A DNA stretch of 64,000 bases from Polynucleobacter sp. IMCC 30228. GTDB lineage: Bacteria > Pseudomonadota > Gammaproteobacteria > Burkholderiales > Burkholderiaceae. A program made the position numbers and the translations under genes. The DNA lies in NCBI RefSeq assembly GCF_021395205.1, contig NZ_JAJVCS010000004.1, positions 124,001 through 188,000 of the forward strand, read 5' to 3'. Below, one piece after another: positions 53,807-63,967 of this stretch. Within the stretch, counting starts at the first letter, position 1. The number at the start of each line of letters is the position of its first letter. Below the pieces are notes generated by a model that did no database searches, had not been told where the DNA came from, and saw nothing but the letters and a program-made list of their open reading frames with translations.

Positions 53807-54822
53807 CCGTTATTGTTACTGGGGCCGCCGGTTTCATAGGCTCTAATTTAGTCCAAGCACTGAATGCGCGCGGTGAGCGGCAGATCATTGCCGTCGATGA
53901 TTTGAGTCAAGGGGATAAATTTCGGAATATGGCCGATCTGCACATAGCAGATTATGTCGATAAGTCAGCTTTTATTAATTCCTTTAAAAAGGGCTGGTTT
54001 GGCGAGGTGAGTGCGGTTTTCCATCAAGGTGCCTGTTCTGACACCATGGAAAGTGACGGCGTATTCATGATGGCAAACAATTATCAATATTCGTTGGATG
54101 TTTACGAAACCTGTATGGCTCAAAAGACAGCGTTTCTGTACGCCTCTTCTGCTGCAGTGTATGGCGGCTCTGAAAAATTTATGGAAGAGCGCCAATATGA
54201 GAAGCCACTAAACGTTTATGGTTACTCGAAATTTTTATTTGATCAATATATGCGCGCCAAGTTTGTTGAAAATGTTAATACGGCGCAAGTGGTTGGCCTA
54301 CGTTACTTTAATGTTTATGGCTCGCGCGAATCACACAAAGGTCGCATGGCCTCAGTCGCATTTCATCAATTTCATCAGTTTAAAAAACAAGGTTTTGTAC
54401 AATTATTTGGTGAGTATGGCGGGTATCAGTCAGGCGAACAAAGTCGGGATTTTGTTTCGATTGAAGACGTGGTTAAAGTCAATTTATTTTTCTTTGATCA
54501 TCCCGACAAAAGTGGCATTTTTAATTTAGGTACTGGCCAAGCCCAGCCATTTAATGATGTTGCTTGTGCAGTAGTCAATTCTTTGCGCAAAGCTGCCGGT
54601 GAGCCACCACTGACTCTGCCCGAATTAGTTAAAGCTGGTTTGATTCAATACATGCCGTTTCCAGCTGATTTAAAAGGTAAGTACCAGTGTTTTACGCAAG
54701 CTGATATGCAACAATTGCGCGCTATTGGCTATTCTGATTCCTTCCTCAATGTTGAGCAGGGCGTCAGTCGTTATGTTGACTGGCTGTCAGCTAACGCTGA
54801 TTTTTTAGCCCAGCCGATCTAA
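53803..54822 (+). CDS. rfaD: ADP-L-glycero-D-manno-heptose 6-epimerase
   Basis: This 339-residue short-chain dehydrogenase has the NADP motif [20 protein letters not shown] at ~5-24, [14 protein letters not shown], the [13 protein letters not shown] catalytic YxxxK and [20 protein letters not shown], all HldD signatures. It makes the L-glycero-heptose used in the LPS inner core. It is coupled to rfaE1 by a four-base overlap, making the heptose pair. Confidence 0.97.
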   Translation: MTVIVTGAAGFIGSNLVQALNARGERQIIAVDDLSQGDKFRNMADLHIADYVDKSAFINSFKKGWFGEVSAVFHQGACSDTMESDGVFMMANNYQYSLDVYETCMAQKTAFLYASSAAVYGGSEKFMEERQYEKPLNVYGYSKFLFDQYMRAKFVENVNTAQVVGLRYFNVYGSRESHKGRMASVAFHQFHQFKKQGFVQLFGEYGGYQSGEQSRDFVSIEDVVKVNLFFFDHPDKSGIFNLGTGQAQPFNDVACAVVNSLRKAAGEPPLTLPELVKAGLIQYMPFPADLKGKYQCFTQADMQQLRAIGYSDSFLNVEQGVSRYVDWLSANADFLAQPI

Positions 54823-54922
54823 TCCCGTTTTTTTAGTCAACTCACCATCTTCAATTCCGTTGTAATGCTTCGCAGGCTTCAGCTTGTGAATTGTTATCGA
54901 TGTTTAAACTTTTGGAGAATCT

Positions 54923-55360
54923 ATGGCTTGGAATTTGAATACAGTTTTTCGTAATACGCTTTTAAAGCTTGCCTTGGTCTTGGCGCTTATTTCATCTTGG
55001 GGGATATTGCATTCCACCGCAATAGCTGCTACAGACGGTATTAATGTGAATACGGCCAGTCAAAGTGAGCTCGAAAGTATTAAGGGTATTGGTCCCGCAC
55101 GTGCGCGAGCGATCATTACTGCGCGTGATGATGGCGGTGCATTTCAAAATGCCGATGACTTGCAAAAACGGGTACGCGGTATTGGCAGCAAATCTGTTGA
55201 AAAATTAATCGATAACGGTCTGACGATTGAAGCGGCTAGTGGTTATCGTGAAACCAAAAGCAAGGGCCGCGCTGATCAAGGTGGGGGTCGTCGTAAGCCA
55301 AGTAATAAAAGTGCTGAGCGTGAAAAGGCCTATTCAGGAAAGCCGTCACCAAGAAATTAA
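54923..55360 (+). CDS. ComEA-family helix-hairpin-helix DNA-binding protein
   Basis: This 145-residue protein has an N-terminal signal or membrane segment (LLKLALVLALISSWGILHST), a double helix-hairpin-helix (~38-100: INVNTASQSELESIKGIGPA; VRGIGSKSVEKLIDNGL) and a basic Ser/Lys/Arg-rich tail. ComEA-type proteins bind incoming DNA in the periplasm during natural transformation. The tail is longer than usual. GGAGA lies before the ATG. No other com genes are in the window; it lies between rfaD and cysM, as in related genomes. Confidence 0.88.
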   Translation: MAWNLNTVFRNTLLKLALVLALISSWGILHSTAIAATDGINVNTASQSELESIKGIGPARARAIITARDDGGAFQNADDLQKRVRGIGSKSVEKLIDNGLTIEAASGYRETKSKGRADQGGGRRKPSNKSAEREKAYSGKPSPRN

Positions 55361-55455
55361 GCCGCGGTTTAGGCGTTAACTCAGGCGGTAAGTTGGCGCT
55401 AAAGTAAGATGCTCAGCCTACGGCAGGTAATTTCCAATATAGCTAAAATGAAGCA

Positions 55456-56394
55456 ATGAACTTGCCTGCCGTGCCAAATGTCGACCCAACTCCTGCCTAC
55501 CTTACTATTGCCGATACTGTGGGTAATACGCCTTTGGTCCGTTTACAACGAATTCCTGGGGCGGTAGGTGAGCCCCGTAACAATCTCATTTTGGGTAAGT
55601 TAGAAGGGAATAATCCCGCCGGTTCAGTCAAAGATCGTGCAGCTTTATCGATGATACGACGCGCCCATGAGCGCGGCGAAATAGAGCCGGGCGATACCTT
55701 GATTGAGGCAACTAGTGGCAACACGGGTATTGCCTTGGCCATGACGGCGGCGATGCTGGGATACAAAATGCTCTTAGTAATGCCAGAAAATCAAAGTCTA
55801 GAACGCCGTCAAAGTATGACAGCTTATGGCGCTGAATTAATTTTAACTTCGGCTTCTGGGGGTATGGAATTAGCCCGTGATTATGCTGTACAGCTGCAGC
55901 GTGAGGGACGTGGACGTTTACTCGATCAATTTGCCAATACCGATAATCCCCGCGCTCATTTAGAAACTACCGGCCCTGAAATTTGGCGTGATACTGCCGG
56001 TCAAGTTACTCACTTTGTCTCGGCAATGGGCACCACTGGCACGATTACTGGAGTATCTACCTATCTAAAGATGATGAATCCAGCGATTGAAATTATTGGC
56101 GCGCAACCTGCCGAAGGATCGCAAATTCCCGGAATTCGCAAATGGGCACCTGCTTATTTGCCCAAAATTTATCAAGGCGAGCGCGTTGATCGTATTGAGT
56201 ACGTAACCCAATCGGCTGCAGAAGAAATGGCGCGCCGAATGGCCGCGGAAGAAGGGATTTTTTGTGGAATTTCTGCAGCTGGCGCTTTAGTTATTGCTTT
56301 ACGGATTGCGCAAGAAGTAGAGAATGCCACTATAGTTTTTATTGTTTGCGATCGGGGTGATCGCTATTTGTCGACAGGGGTTTTCCCCGCTTAA
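55456..56394 (+). CDS. cysM: Cysteine synthase B
   Basis: This 312-residue PLP enzyme has VGNTPLVRLQRIP at ~23-35, KLEGNNPAGSVKDRAALSMI with the PLP lysine, EATSGNTGIALAMTAAMLG and SAMGTTGTITGVSTYLK. Features PENQSLERRQSMTAYGAELI and ARRMAAEEGIFCGISAAGAL match CysM rather than CysK. It forms cysteine from O-acetylserine and sulfide or thiosulfate. Its stop codon overlaps that of the convergent mltB gene. Confidence 0.95.
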   Translation: MNLPAVPNVDPTPAYLTIADTVGNTPLVRLQRIPGAVGEPRNNLILGKLEGNNPAGSVKDRAALSMIRRAHERGEIEPGDTLIEATSGNTGIALAMTAAMLGYKMLLVMPENQSLERRQSMTAYGAELILTSASGGMELARDYAVQLQREGRGRLLDQFANTDNPRAHLETTGPEIWRDTAGQVTHFVSAMGTTGTITGVSTYLKMMNPAIEIIGAQPAEGSQIPGIRKWAPAYLPKIYQGERVDRIEYVTQSAAEEMARRMAAEEGIFCGISAAGALVIALRIAQEVENATIVFIVCDRGDRYLSTGVFPA

Positions 56395-57722
56395 TTTGCG
56401 AGATTAGTCTTCTGCCGTTTTTTCTTGGTACTCGCTTTCGCTTTCGCTGAAGAGCTTGACGGTACTGTTTTTTCCATCACTAAAGATTGCATGGATTGAG
56501 GAATAATAGGAACCGCACTTTTATTTTCGTAACCCAAGGCTTCAGCAAATTCAGCCACACTTTGAGCATAAAAATAACTGCGGTTGTAATTTACTATACT
56601 GAGAAAATTGGCTAGTCCGACTACATAGCGAGTTTGTTCAAGGCCTTTTTTATCCAGATAAGGTAAATCAACAATCAGCGCTTTGCTTGTTGGACTCACG
56701 CCACCATGCTGTAAATCGCCTCGCTCGGGGGCAAGAATCCCAAGTCGAATTAATTCCTGAATGGTATGTTTTAGGTCAGGTTCGCCATCGGCAAGGAGAG
56801 CAGCGGCAGTTAGGGCTTGTGAACTAGGTAATAGTGGAAAATAAATTGGCATACCAACTTGCCAGCCCTGTTGTTGCAAAAAATTGGCTACGCTTGCAAT
56901 GGCGTCTTTAGCGCTGACCTTTAAATCAATCTTATTATCGCCATCCCCATCTTTGGCGTAGGCGCGAATACTGCTTGGCATAAATTGAGGTAATCCAATG
57001 GCGCCAGCATAAGAGCTATTTTGATTGAGGCATTGATTAAATTGAGTTTGCTGAAAATTTGCGCCAGTATTGCTTTCGGCCCAGCAAAGTAAAATGAGCT
57101 CTTTAATTTGCTCTCGGAATAAGGCTTCACGAGTAGCTTGGTTAGGGGTTGGTGGGTATTCAAAGGCGAGAGTAGTTAAGACATCTTTAGCCCGAAAGGC
57201 CCCTAATTGACGGCCATAAATTGTTTCGATGCCAATAATTGCGACGATTAAAGGAGCCGGAACTCCAGTACTGGCTTCGGTTTGGCTCAAAAATTCGCGA
57301 TTTTGCACCCAAAATGCTTGCGCAGCCTTAATGCGCACGGGTTCGATAAAGCGCAGGCGATAAGCGGCCCAATTCTTTTTAAATTCCTGAGATGGGGGTA
57401 ATACCAATTTCTTAATACTATGAATCGATTTAGTATCTTGAAATCCCGCCTCAAGGATGGGTAGCGGCACGTTATGATTGTTTGATACTTGGAGCAATAG
57501 TTCAGTCAAGTTTTTTGCGAAACTAGCATCTGGAGCCCTAGCATTAGGGGTTTGGGCTGGAGCAATGGGGTCTTGGCTGACTAGTGTCTCGGGAGTTCCG
57601 GAAGGGATGGGTGTAGTGCAGCCTGACAAGCAGAGCGCAATCAGAATGCAGGTGGCAATGAAAGTAAAAATGAAGCCAAGCTTGACAGTGTTCAATTGAT
57701 TAATGGAATAAAGTTTATTCAT
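56391..57722 (-). CDS. mltB: Membrane-bound lytic murein transglycosylase B
   Basis: This 443-residue lipoprotein has a lipobox (CLSGC near residue 35), a Pro/Ala linker, and an MltB domain with catalytic glutamate in IVAIIGIETIYGRQLGAFRA (~165-184) and AIGLPQFMPSSIRAYAKDGD. It cleaves murein to give 1,6-anhydro ends. The C-terminus has a basic Ser/Ala/Lys tail (SSSSAKAKASTKKKRQKTN), longer than usual. It is convergent with cysM and divergent from the deacetylase-family gene. Confidence 0.94.
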   Translation of the reverse strand: MNKLYSINQLNTVKLGFIFTFIATCILIALCLSGCTTPIPSGTPETLVSQDPIAPAQTPNARAPDASFAKNLTELLLQVSNNHNVPLPILEAGFQDTKSIHSIKKLVLPPSQEFKKNWAAYRLRFIEPVRIKAAQAFWVQNREFLSQTEASTGVPAPLIVAIIGIETIYGRQLGAFRAKDVLTTLAFEYPPTPNQATREALFREQIKELILLCWAESNTGANFQQTQFNQCLNQNSSYAGAIGLPQFMPSSIRAYAKDGDGDNKIDLKVSAKDAIASVANFLQQQGWQVGMPIYFPLLPSSQALTAAALLADGEPDLKHTIQELIRLGILAPERGDLQHGGVSPTSKALIVDLPYLDKKGLEQTRYVVGLANFLSIVNYNRSYFYAQSVAEFAEALGYENKSAVPIIPQSMQSLVMEKTVPSSSSAKAKASTKKKRQKTNLAN

Positions 57723-57764
57723 AGAGCAGAAGTAGTTTACCGTTTAGATGGAAAGGCAGTAAAA

Positions 57765-58685
57765 ATGACCACCGCTTATATCAGCCACCCAGATTTTTTA
57801 TTACATGAGATGGGGCGCCACCACCCTGAGTGTCCTGAGCGTATTCAGGCGATTGAAGATCAAATTATTCAAAGTCGTATTGATGGTTATTTGCAACGGA
57901 TTGATCCCCCCCTGGCAACCGAAGCCAATTTAGAATTAGTGCATGGCGCAGATCATATTGAGTTTGTAAAATCGCACGCACCTGCCAGTGGCTACTTCAT
58001 GCTCGATGGCGATACGATTATGAATAGTGCTTCTTGGCAAACTGCCCGCCGCGCCGCAGGTGCGGCAATAGCAGCAGTTGATGCGGTGATGAAGGGCGAA
58101 GTAGAAAATGCCTTTTGTGCGGTACGGCCACCTGGACACCATGCTGAGCCAAATCGTGCTATGGGATTTTGTATTTTTAATAATGTTGCCATAGCCGCAC
58201 GCTATGCGATGCAGCAATATGGTTTAGAGCGGGTAGCGATTATTGATTTTGATGTCCACCATGGTAATGGTACCGAAGCCGCCTTTATCGATGATCCACG
58301 AGTGTTAATGTGTAGTTTTTTTCAGCATCCGTTTTATCCATACAGCGGCTTAGAGGCTGCCGATAATATGATTAATATTCCCTTGCCGGCATCAACCAAT
58401 GGCAAAGTTGTGCGCGAGTTGGTAGATGCAGTATGGTTACCCCGCTTAAGAGAATTTAAACCGCAGCTCATTGTGATTTCAGCTGGGTTTGATGCTCATC
58501 GTGAAGATGATTTAGGTCAAATGGGTTTAGTTGAAGATGATTATGCGTGGATTACCAAGCGCCTCAAAGCTGTTGCACATGAGTTTGCTGAAGGTCGAAT
58601 TGTGAGTTGCTTAGAGGGCGGCTATAACCTTTCTGCATTAGGGCGCAGTGTAGTTGCTCACTTAAAGGCTTTAGGGGATTTATAA
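57765..58685 (+). CDS. Histone deacetylase family protein (class II-like amidohydrolase)
   Basis: This 306-residue protein starts at ATG 57765 (MTTAYISHPDFLLHEMGRHH); the frame upstream of it overlaps the mltB promoter and was dropped. The zinc-enzyme motifs are HHPECPERI, RPPGHHAEPNRAMGFCIFNN (His pair), IIDFDVHHGNGTE (metal Asp and His), SAGFDAHREDDLG and LEGGYNLSALG. Bacterial members act on acetylated small amines such as polyamines, or on acetylated proteins. It precedes the acyl-CoA ligase gene by 32 bases, which suggests co-transcription with the fatty-acid genes. Confidence 0.93.
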   Translation: MTTAYISHPDFLLHEMGRHHPECPERIQAIEDQIIQSRIDGYLQRIDPPLATEANLELVHGADHIEFVKSHAPASGYFMLDGDTIMNSASWQTARRAAGAAIAAVDAVMKGEVENAFCAVRPPGHHAEPNRAMGFCIFNNVAIAARYAMQQYGLERVAIIDFDVHHGNGTEAAFIDDPRVLMCSFFQHPFYPYSGLEAADNMINIPLPASTNGKVVRELVDAVWLPRLREFKPQLIVISAGFDAHREDDLGQMGLVEDDYAWITKRLKAVAHEFAEGRIVSCLEGGYNLSALGRSVVAHLKALGDL

Positions 58686-58717
58686 GTATATTTACAGGAA
58701 TCATTTCTGAGGTCAAG

Positions 58718-60370
58718 ATGGCAAGTATTTTTGAAGAAGGTTTAGAGCGAAACGCGGCAAATTACACGCCCATGACACCGCTTTTATTTGTTGAGCGAGC
58801 AGCGGATATTTATCCTCATCATTTAGCCATTATTCATGGATCCTTGCGGCAAACTTGGAGCGAGACGGCCATTCGTTGTCGCCGCTTAGCTAGCGCTCTT
58901 AACAAACAAGGAATTACAGTAGGCGATACGGTAGCAGTGATGTTGCCAAACACGCCGCCGATGGTCGAGGCTCACTTTGGGGTGCCGATGTCGGGCGCAG
59001 TGTTAAATGCACTCAATACCCGTTTAGATGCTGAGGCGATAGCTTTTATGTTAAATCATGGTGAAGCTAAAGCGGTGATTGTTGATCCTGAATTTGTGCC
59101 CACAATGAAAAAAGCATTGGCCTTAGCGCGCGCAGAAAGTGGTCGTGAGATTTTAGTCATTGACGCAGAAGATGTTGAGTATTCAGGGGCAAGTGAAAAA
59201 ATTGGCAAGCTGACCTATGAGCAATTATTAGCTGAAGGAGACCCCCAATATAAATGGGCATTACCTGCAGATGAATGGGCGGCAATTTGCCTTAACTACA
59301 CTTCTGGTACCACCGGTAATCCAAAGGGAGTGGTGTATCACCACCGAGGTGCAGCAATTAATGCTGTTTCCAATATTTTAGAATGGGATATGGCAAAGCA
59401 TCCTGTGTATTTATGGACTTTGCCACTATTTCATTGCAATGGTTGGTGTTTTGCATGGACTGTTGCGGCGCGTGCTGGCATCAATGTCTGTTTACGACGA
59501 GTTGACCCCCAAACGATTTTTGCGGCCATTAAAGAGCAGCACGTGACCCATTATTGTGCGGCACCCATTGTGCACAATATGCTCGTCAATAGCCCAGCTG
59601 AATTAAAAATTGGTGTGCCACGCGGTGTTAAGGCAATGATCGCTGGGTCGGCGCCTCCCGCAGCCATTATTGAGGGCATGGAAATGATGGGCTTTGATAT
59701 GACCCACGTATACGGCCTTACTGAAACTTATGGTCCTGCCGCTGTCTGTGTCAAGCAGGATGATTGGGAGCAACAAGATTTAGGCACTAGGGCACGTCTT
59801 AATGCACAGCAGGGTGTGCGCTATCACTTGCAAGAAGCTTTTATGGTATTTGATCCAGAAACCATGCAAGCTGTGCCAGCTGATGGGGAAACTATGGGTG
59901 AAATTATGTTTCGCGGCAACATCACCATGAAGGGTTACTTAAAAAACCCGCAAGCAACACAAGAAGCCTTTGCGGGCGGTTGGTTTCATTCAGGCGATTT
60001 AGCCGTGATGAATCCTGATGGTTACATCAAAGTTAAAGATCGCAGTAAAGATATTATTATTTCTGGCGGTGAAAATATTTCTTCACTCGAAATTGAGGAT
60101 GTACTGTATCGCCATCCGGCGGTATTAGCCGCCGCAGTAGTCGCTAAGCCCGATCCTAAGTGGGGCGAAACGCCCTGCGCATTTCTAGAGCTTAAGGCCA
60201 GTGAAACCGTAACTGCCGCCGAGATTATCGCCCATTGTAAGCAATATTTAGCCAACTTTAAGGTGCCTAAGGCGGTTGTTTTTGGTGAATTGCCCAAAAC
60301 TTCAACTGGCAAAATTCAAAAGTTTGAGTTACGTAAACGCGCTGGCTCAGCTACGGCTATAGATGTTTAG
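58718..60370 (+). CDS. AMP-binding acyl-CoA ligase (medium/long-chain)
   Basis: This 550-residue protein has the AMP-binding motifs LNYTSGTTGNPKGVVYHHRG (~190-209), GLTETYGPAAVC, GWFHSGDLAVMNPDGYI and the C-terminal KTSTGKIQKFELR with the catalytic lysine. The length and the ILEWD-x-HPVYLWTLPLFHCNG region match short-to-medium-chain acyl-CoA synthetases, including DmdB-type 3-methylmercaptopropionyl-CoA ligases. It makes acyl-CoA from fatty acid, ATP and CoA. With the EtfBA and acyl-CoA dehydrogenase genes downstream it forms a fatty-acid oxidation set; chain length is not predictable from sequence alone. Confidence 0.92.
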   Translation: MASIFEEGLERNAANYTPMTPLLFVERAADIYPHHLAIIHGSLRQTWSETAIRCRRLASALNKQGITVGDTVAVMLPNTPPMVEAHFGVPMSGAVLNALNTRLDAEAIAFMLNHGEAKAVIVDPEFVPTMKKALALARAESGREILVIDAEDVEYSGASEKIGKLTYEQLLAEGDPQYKWALPADEWAAICLNYTSGTTGNPKGVVYHHRGAAINAVSNILEWDMAKHPVYLWTLPLFHCNGWCFAWTVAARAGINVCLRRVDPQTIFAAIKEQHVTHYCAAPIVHNMLVNSPAELKIGVPRGVKAMIAGSAPPAAIIEGMEMMGFDMTHVYGLTETYGPAAVCVKQDDWEQQDLGTRARLNAQQGVRYHLQEAFMVFDPETMQAVPADGETMGEIMFRGNITMKGYLKNPQATQEAFAGGWFHSGDLAVMNPDGYIKVKDRSKDIIISGGENISSLEIEDVLYRHPAVLAAAVVAKPDPKWGETPCAFLELKASETVTAAEIIAHCKQYLANFKVPKAVVFGELPKTSTGKIQKFELRKRAGSATAIDV

Positions 60371-60478
60371 ATAGTCTATTGCCAGAGCTTGATAAAATAG
60401 CACTGAGGCTGGAATAAGCCATTTCCCCCATTAATTTTAATGCCCTAAAGTGATTTTTTAGTATTTAAAGAGAGTGCA

Positions 60479-61228
60479 ATGAAAATTTTAGTTGCGGTAA
60501 AGCGAGTCGTTGATTACAACGTCAAAGTGCGGGTTAAATCAGATCAATCTGGAGTTGATATCGCCAACGTCAAAATGAGTATGAATCCTTTTGATGAAAT
60601 TGCTGTTGAAGAAGCAGTACGCTTAAAAGAGGCTGGTTTAGCTTCCGAGGTGATTGTGGTTTCTGCTGGCTTACCCCAATGTCAAGAAACCTTACGCACT
60701 GCTTTGGCAATTGGTGCCGATCGCGCCATTTTGGTTGAGACCGAGCTTGACTTGCAACCCTTAGCAGTCGCAAAAATTTTGCAAGCCCTCTGTATTAAGG
60801 AGGCCCCGCAAATGGTCATTCTTGGAAAGCAAGCCATTGATGATGACAGCAATCAAACTGGCCAAATGTTAGCTGCCTTATTAGATTTCCCCCAGGCTAC
60901 TTTTGCCTCTAAGGTGACGGTTGCTGATGGTAAGGCGAATGTAACTCGCGAAGTTGACGGTGGTTTAGAGACTATTTCAATTACTTTACCCGCTATCATT
61001 ACCACCGATTTACGCTTAAATGAACCACGGTATGTAACCTTGCCTAACATCATGAAGGCGAAGAAGAAAACCCTTGAAATCATCAAGCCAGCAGACTTGG
61101 GCGTTGACGTGAACCCCCGCTTAAAAATCCTGAAGGTGGAAGAGCCTCCTAAACGAACTGCTGGAGTCATGGTTGCCGATGTAGCGGCTTTAGTTGATAA
61201 ATTAAAAAATGAAGCAAAGGTAATTTAA
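60479..61228 (+). CDS. etfB: Electron transfer flavoprotein subunit beta
   Basis: This 249-residue protein has the ETF-beta features [39 protein letters not shown] (signature), IALGAD-type segment [32 protein letters not shown] and the C-terminal recognition loop [15 protein letters not shown]. Together with EtfA it takes electrons from acyl-CoA dehydrogenases and passes them to ETF-quinone oxidoreductase. etfA starts directly after its stop codon. Confidence 0.98.
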   Translation: MKILVAVKRVVDYNVKVRVKSDQSGVDIANVKMSMNPFDEIAVEEAVRLKEAGLASEVIVVSAGLPQCQETLRTALAIGADRAILVETELDLQPLAVAKILQALCIKEAPQMVILGKQAIDDDSNQTGQMLAALLDFPQATFASKVTVADGKANVTREVDGGLETISITLPAIITTDLRLNEPRYVTLPNIMKAKKKTLEIIKPADLGVDVNPRLKILKVEEPPKRTAGVMVADVAALVDKLKNEAKVI

Positions 61229-62167
61229 ATGAGCGCTTTAGTTCTTGTCGAGCATGATAATCAATCGCTCAAATCTGCAACATTGAATACCGTTACTGCT
61301 GCTTTAGCCTGCTCTCCTGAAGTCGATCTCTTGGTGATTGGTTATGTAGCAGAGGGCGTGGCACAAGCAGCAGCAAAAATCGTGGGCGTGCGTAAAGTTA
61401 TTCACATTGACGCCGATTTTTTAAGTAATCAGTTGGCTGAGCCCGTTGCTGCACAAATCTTATCGTTAGCACCGTCATACGATTATATTTTGGCGCCTGC
61501 AACCTCGCATGGTAAAAATGTTTTACCTCGCGTGGCAGCAAAATTAGATGTGGCCCAAATTTCTGATATTACTAAAGTGATTTCGGCAGATACCTTTGAA
61601 CGCCCTATATATGCGGGAAATGCGATTGCGACGGTGCAGTCCAGTGACGCTAAAAAGCTCATTACTGTGCGCACTACGGGTTTTGATGCCGTTGCTGCCA
61701 CGGGGGGTACAGCAAGTATTGAGCAAAAAACTGCAGTTGCAGATCTAGGTAAATCGAGTTTTGTAGGTCGCGACTTAACTAAATCAGATCGCCCTGAGTT
61801 AACCGCAGCAAAAATAATTGTTTCAGGTGGTCGAGGTTTAGGTTCGAGTGAAAAATACCATGAGTTGATTGACCCTTTAGCCGATCAATTGGGGGCGGCA
61901 TTAGGAGCTTCACGGGCAGCAGTCGATGCTGGTTATGTGCCCAATGATTATCAGGTAGGCCAAACTGGAAAAATCGTAGCACCCCAGCTCTATATCGCCA
62001 TCGGAATTTCTGGGGCCATTCAGCATTTGGCTGGCATGAAAGATTCGAAGGTTATTGTGGCTATTAATAAAGATCCTGAAGCACCAATTTTTGGTGTTGC
62101 TGATTATGGCTTGGTAGCCGATTTATTTACTGCAATTCCTGAGCTCACTGCATTGTTAAAGAGCTGA
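61229..62167 (+). CDS. etfA: Electron transfer flavoprotein subunit alpha
   Basis: This 312-residue protein has the C-terminal FAD-binding domain with VSGGRGLGSSEKYHELIDPL, ALGASRAAVDAGYVPNDYQV, GQTGKIVAPQLYIAIGISGA and IVAINKDPEAPIFGVADYGL, the standard ETF-alpha signature. The N-terminal domain (VLVEHDNQSLKSATLNTVTA) is complete. It pairs with EtfB, encoded directly upstream, and precedes the acyl-CoA dehydrogenase gene by 12 bases. Confidence 0.98.
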   Translation: MSALVLVEHDNQSLKSATLNTVTAALACSPEVDLLVIGYVAEGVAQAAAKIVGVRKVIHIDADFLSNQLAEPVAAQILSLAPSYDYILAPATSHGKNVLPRVAAKLDVAQISDITKVISADTFERPIYAGNAIATVQSSDAKKLITVRTTGFDAVAATGGTASIEQKTAVADLGKSSFVGRDLTKSDRPELTAAKIIVSGGRGLGSSEKYHELIDPLADQLGAALGASRAAVDAGYVPNDYQVGQTGKIVAPQLYIAIGISGAIQHLAGMKDSKVIVAINKDPEAPIFGVADYGLVADLFTAIPELTALLKS

Positions 62168-62179
62168 TCTGCCATTGTC

Positions 62180-63967
62180 ATGACATACCATGCGCCAGTG
62201 AAGGACATGTTGTTTGTGATGCAAGAATTGGCTGATTTGGCTAAGGTAGTGCAATATCCGCGGTACGCTGAAGCGGGTGCTGATGAAGAACTGGCCCCCG
62301 CTGTTTTAGAAGAGTCTGCGAAATTCAATGAGACTGTTATTGCACCGCTGAACTGGGCTGGCGACCAGAATCCCAGCACTTGGAATAACGGTGTGGTGAG
62401 CATGACTGCTGGCTTTAAAGAAGCCTTGCAGCAATATGCAGATGCTGGCTGGCAGGGTGTGATTCATCCCGCGCAGTATGGCGGCCAAGGCCTACCCAAA
62501 TTAATTGCTACACCCTGCTTAGAGATGGTCAATGCAGCTAACCTCTCTTTTGCTTTATGTCCGCTCTTAACTGATGGTGCGATTGAAGCTCTGTTAATTG
62601 CCGCTAATGATGATTTAAAGGCGCAATATTTACCCGCGATGATTTCTGGTGCTTGGGCTGGCACAATGAACTTAACTGAGCCGCAAGCTGGCTCCGATCT
62701 TTCCTTGGTGCGCACCCGCGCTGAACCAGAAGCCGATGGTAGTTATCGGCTCTTCGGCACCAAAATTTATATCACCTATGGTGAACACGATATGACTGAC
62801 AATATCGTGCATTTGGTATTGGCTCGAACTCCGCACGCGCCAGCGGGAATCAAAGGCATTTCTTTATTTGTGGTGCCAAAATTCCTGTTAGCAGCAGATG
62901 GTAGTTTAGGTGCGCGAAATGAAGTTGAGTGCATTTCAATAGAACATAAATTGGGGATTAAAGCGAGCCCCACTGCAGTTTTACAGTTTGGCGATCAGAG
63001 TGGTGCAATCGGCTATCTGGTGGGCGAAGAAAATCGTGGGCTGGAGTATATGTTTGTGATGATGAATGCCTCTCGCTTTGCAGTAGGCATTCAGGGCATA
63101 GCGGTGGCTGATCGAGCTTATCAAAAGGCCGTTGCTTATGCTAAAGATCGGGTGCAAGGGCGTGATTTAGATGGTTCAGAAAATTCTGTCAGCATTATTC
63201 ATCAACCTGATGTGAAACGCATGTTGTTAACGATGCGGGCTTACACCGAAGCAGCGCGCGCATTAGCCTACATGGCTGCTGCTCAATACGATGCTGCACA
63301 TGCTGCTGTAGATCTTAAGCAGCGAACCCATGGCCAAGGGCTGTATGAATTTTTAGTGCCTATTGTTAAAGGCTTCTCTACTGAAATGGCGATAGAGGTT
63401 GCGAGTCTTGGCGTGCAAGTGCACGGCGGAATGGGTTTTATTGAGGAGACTGGCGCCGCGCAGTTTTATCGTGATGCGCGTATTTTGACGATTTATGAAG
63501 GTACCACAGCTATTCAGGCCAATGATTTGATCGGTCGTAAAACGGTCCGCGATGGGGGCAAAGTAGCCTATGAACTCATTGCCAGTATTGTGGCTACAGA
63601 AGCGAACTTGAGGACCAGTAATAGCGTTGCTGCACTAGCAGTGTTAGCACAATTACAAATAGGTCGCTTGGCTTTTGAGCAAGTACTGAGCTATATCTTA
63701 TTGCACGCCAAAACAGAAGTTAAAAATGTGTATGCTGGCAGTTACGCCTATTTAAAGCTATGCGGTCTAGTATTAGGCGCCTGGCAAATGGCGCGCGCAC
63801 TACTAGCTGCAGAGCGTTTACGTGATCAAGATCCAACATTTTATGAGGCGAAAATAATCACCGCCCAATTTTTTGCTGAAAATTTACTGCCTCAGGCGAG
63901 TGCTTTAGCCACTAGTATTATTACTGGGGGCGCTATTACCAATGCTCTCGCTAGCGAACAATTTTAA
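62180..63967 (+). CDS. Acyl-CoA dehydrogenase (long C-terminal type)
   Basis: This 595-residue protein belongs to the acyl-CoA dehydrogenase branch with an extra C-terminal helical domain. It has AGTMNLTEPQAGSDLSLVRT (~160-179), FGTKIYITYGEHD, GVQVHGGMGFIEETGAAQFY (~411-430) and the catalytic base E440 in ILTIYEGTTAIQANDLIGRK. It introduces the first double bond in fatty-acid beta-oxidation and hands electrons to the EtfAB pair encoded upstream. The 33 bases after its stop up to the window end hold no terminator. Confidence 0.95.
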   Translation: MTYHAPVKDMLFVMQELADLAKVVQYPRYAEAGADEELAPAVLEESAKFNETVIAPLNWAGDQNPSTWNNGVVSMTAGFKEALQQYADAGWQGVIHPAQYGGQGLPKLIATPCLEMVNAANLSFALCPLLTDGAIEALLIAANDDLKAQYLPAMISGAWAGTMNLTEPQAGSDLSLVRTRAEPEADGSYRLFGTKIYITYGEHDMTDNIVHLVLARTPHAPAGIKGISLFVVPKFLLAADGSLGARNEVECISIEHKLGIKASPTAVLQFGDQSGAIGYLVGEENRGLEYMFVMMNASRFAVGIQGIAVADRAYQKAVAYAKDRVQGRDLDGSENSVSIIHQPDVKRMLLTMRAYTEAARALAYMAAAQYDAAHAAVDLKQRTHGQGLYEFLVPIVKGFSTEMAIEVASLGVQVHGGMGFIEETGAAQFYRDARILTIYEGTTAIQANDLIGRKTVRDGGKVAYELIASIVATEANLRTSNSVAALAVLAQLQIGRLAFEQVLSYILLHAKTEVKNVYAGSYAYLKLCGLVLGAWQMARALLAAERLRDQDPTFYEAKIITAQFFAENLLPQASALATSIITGGAITNALASEQF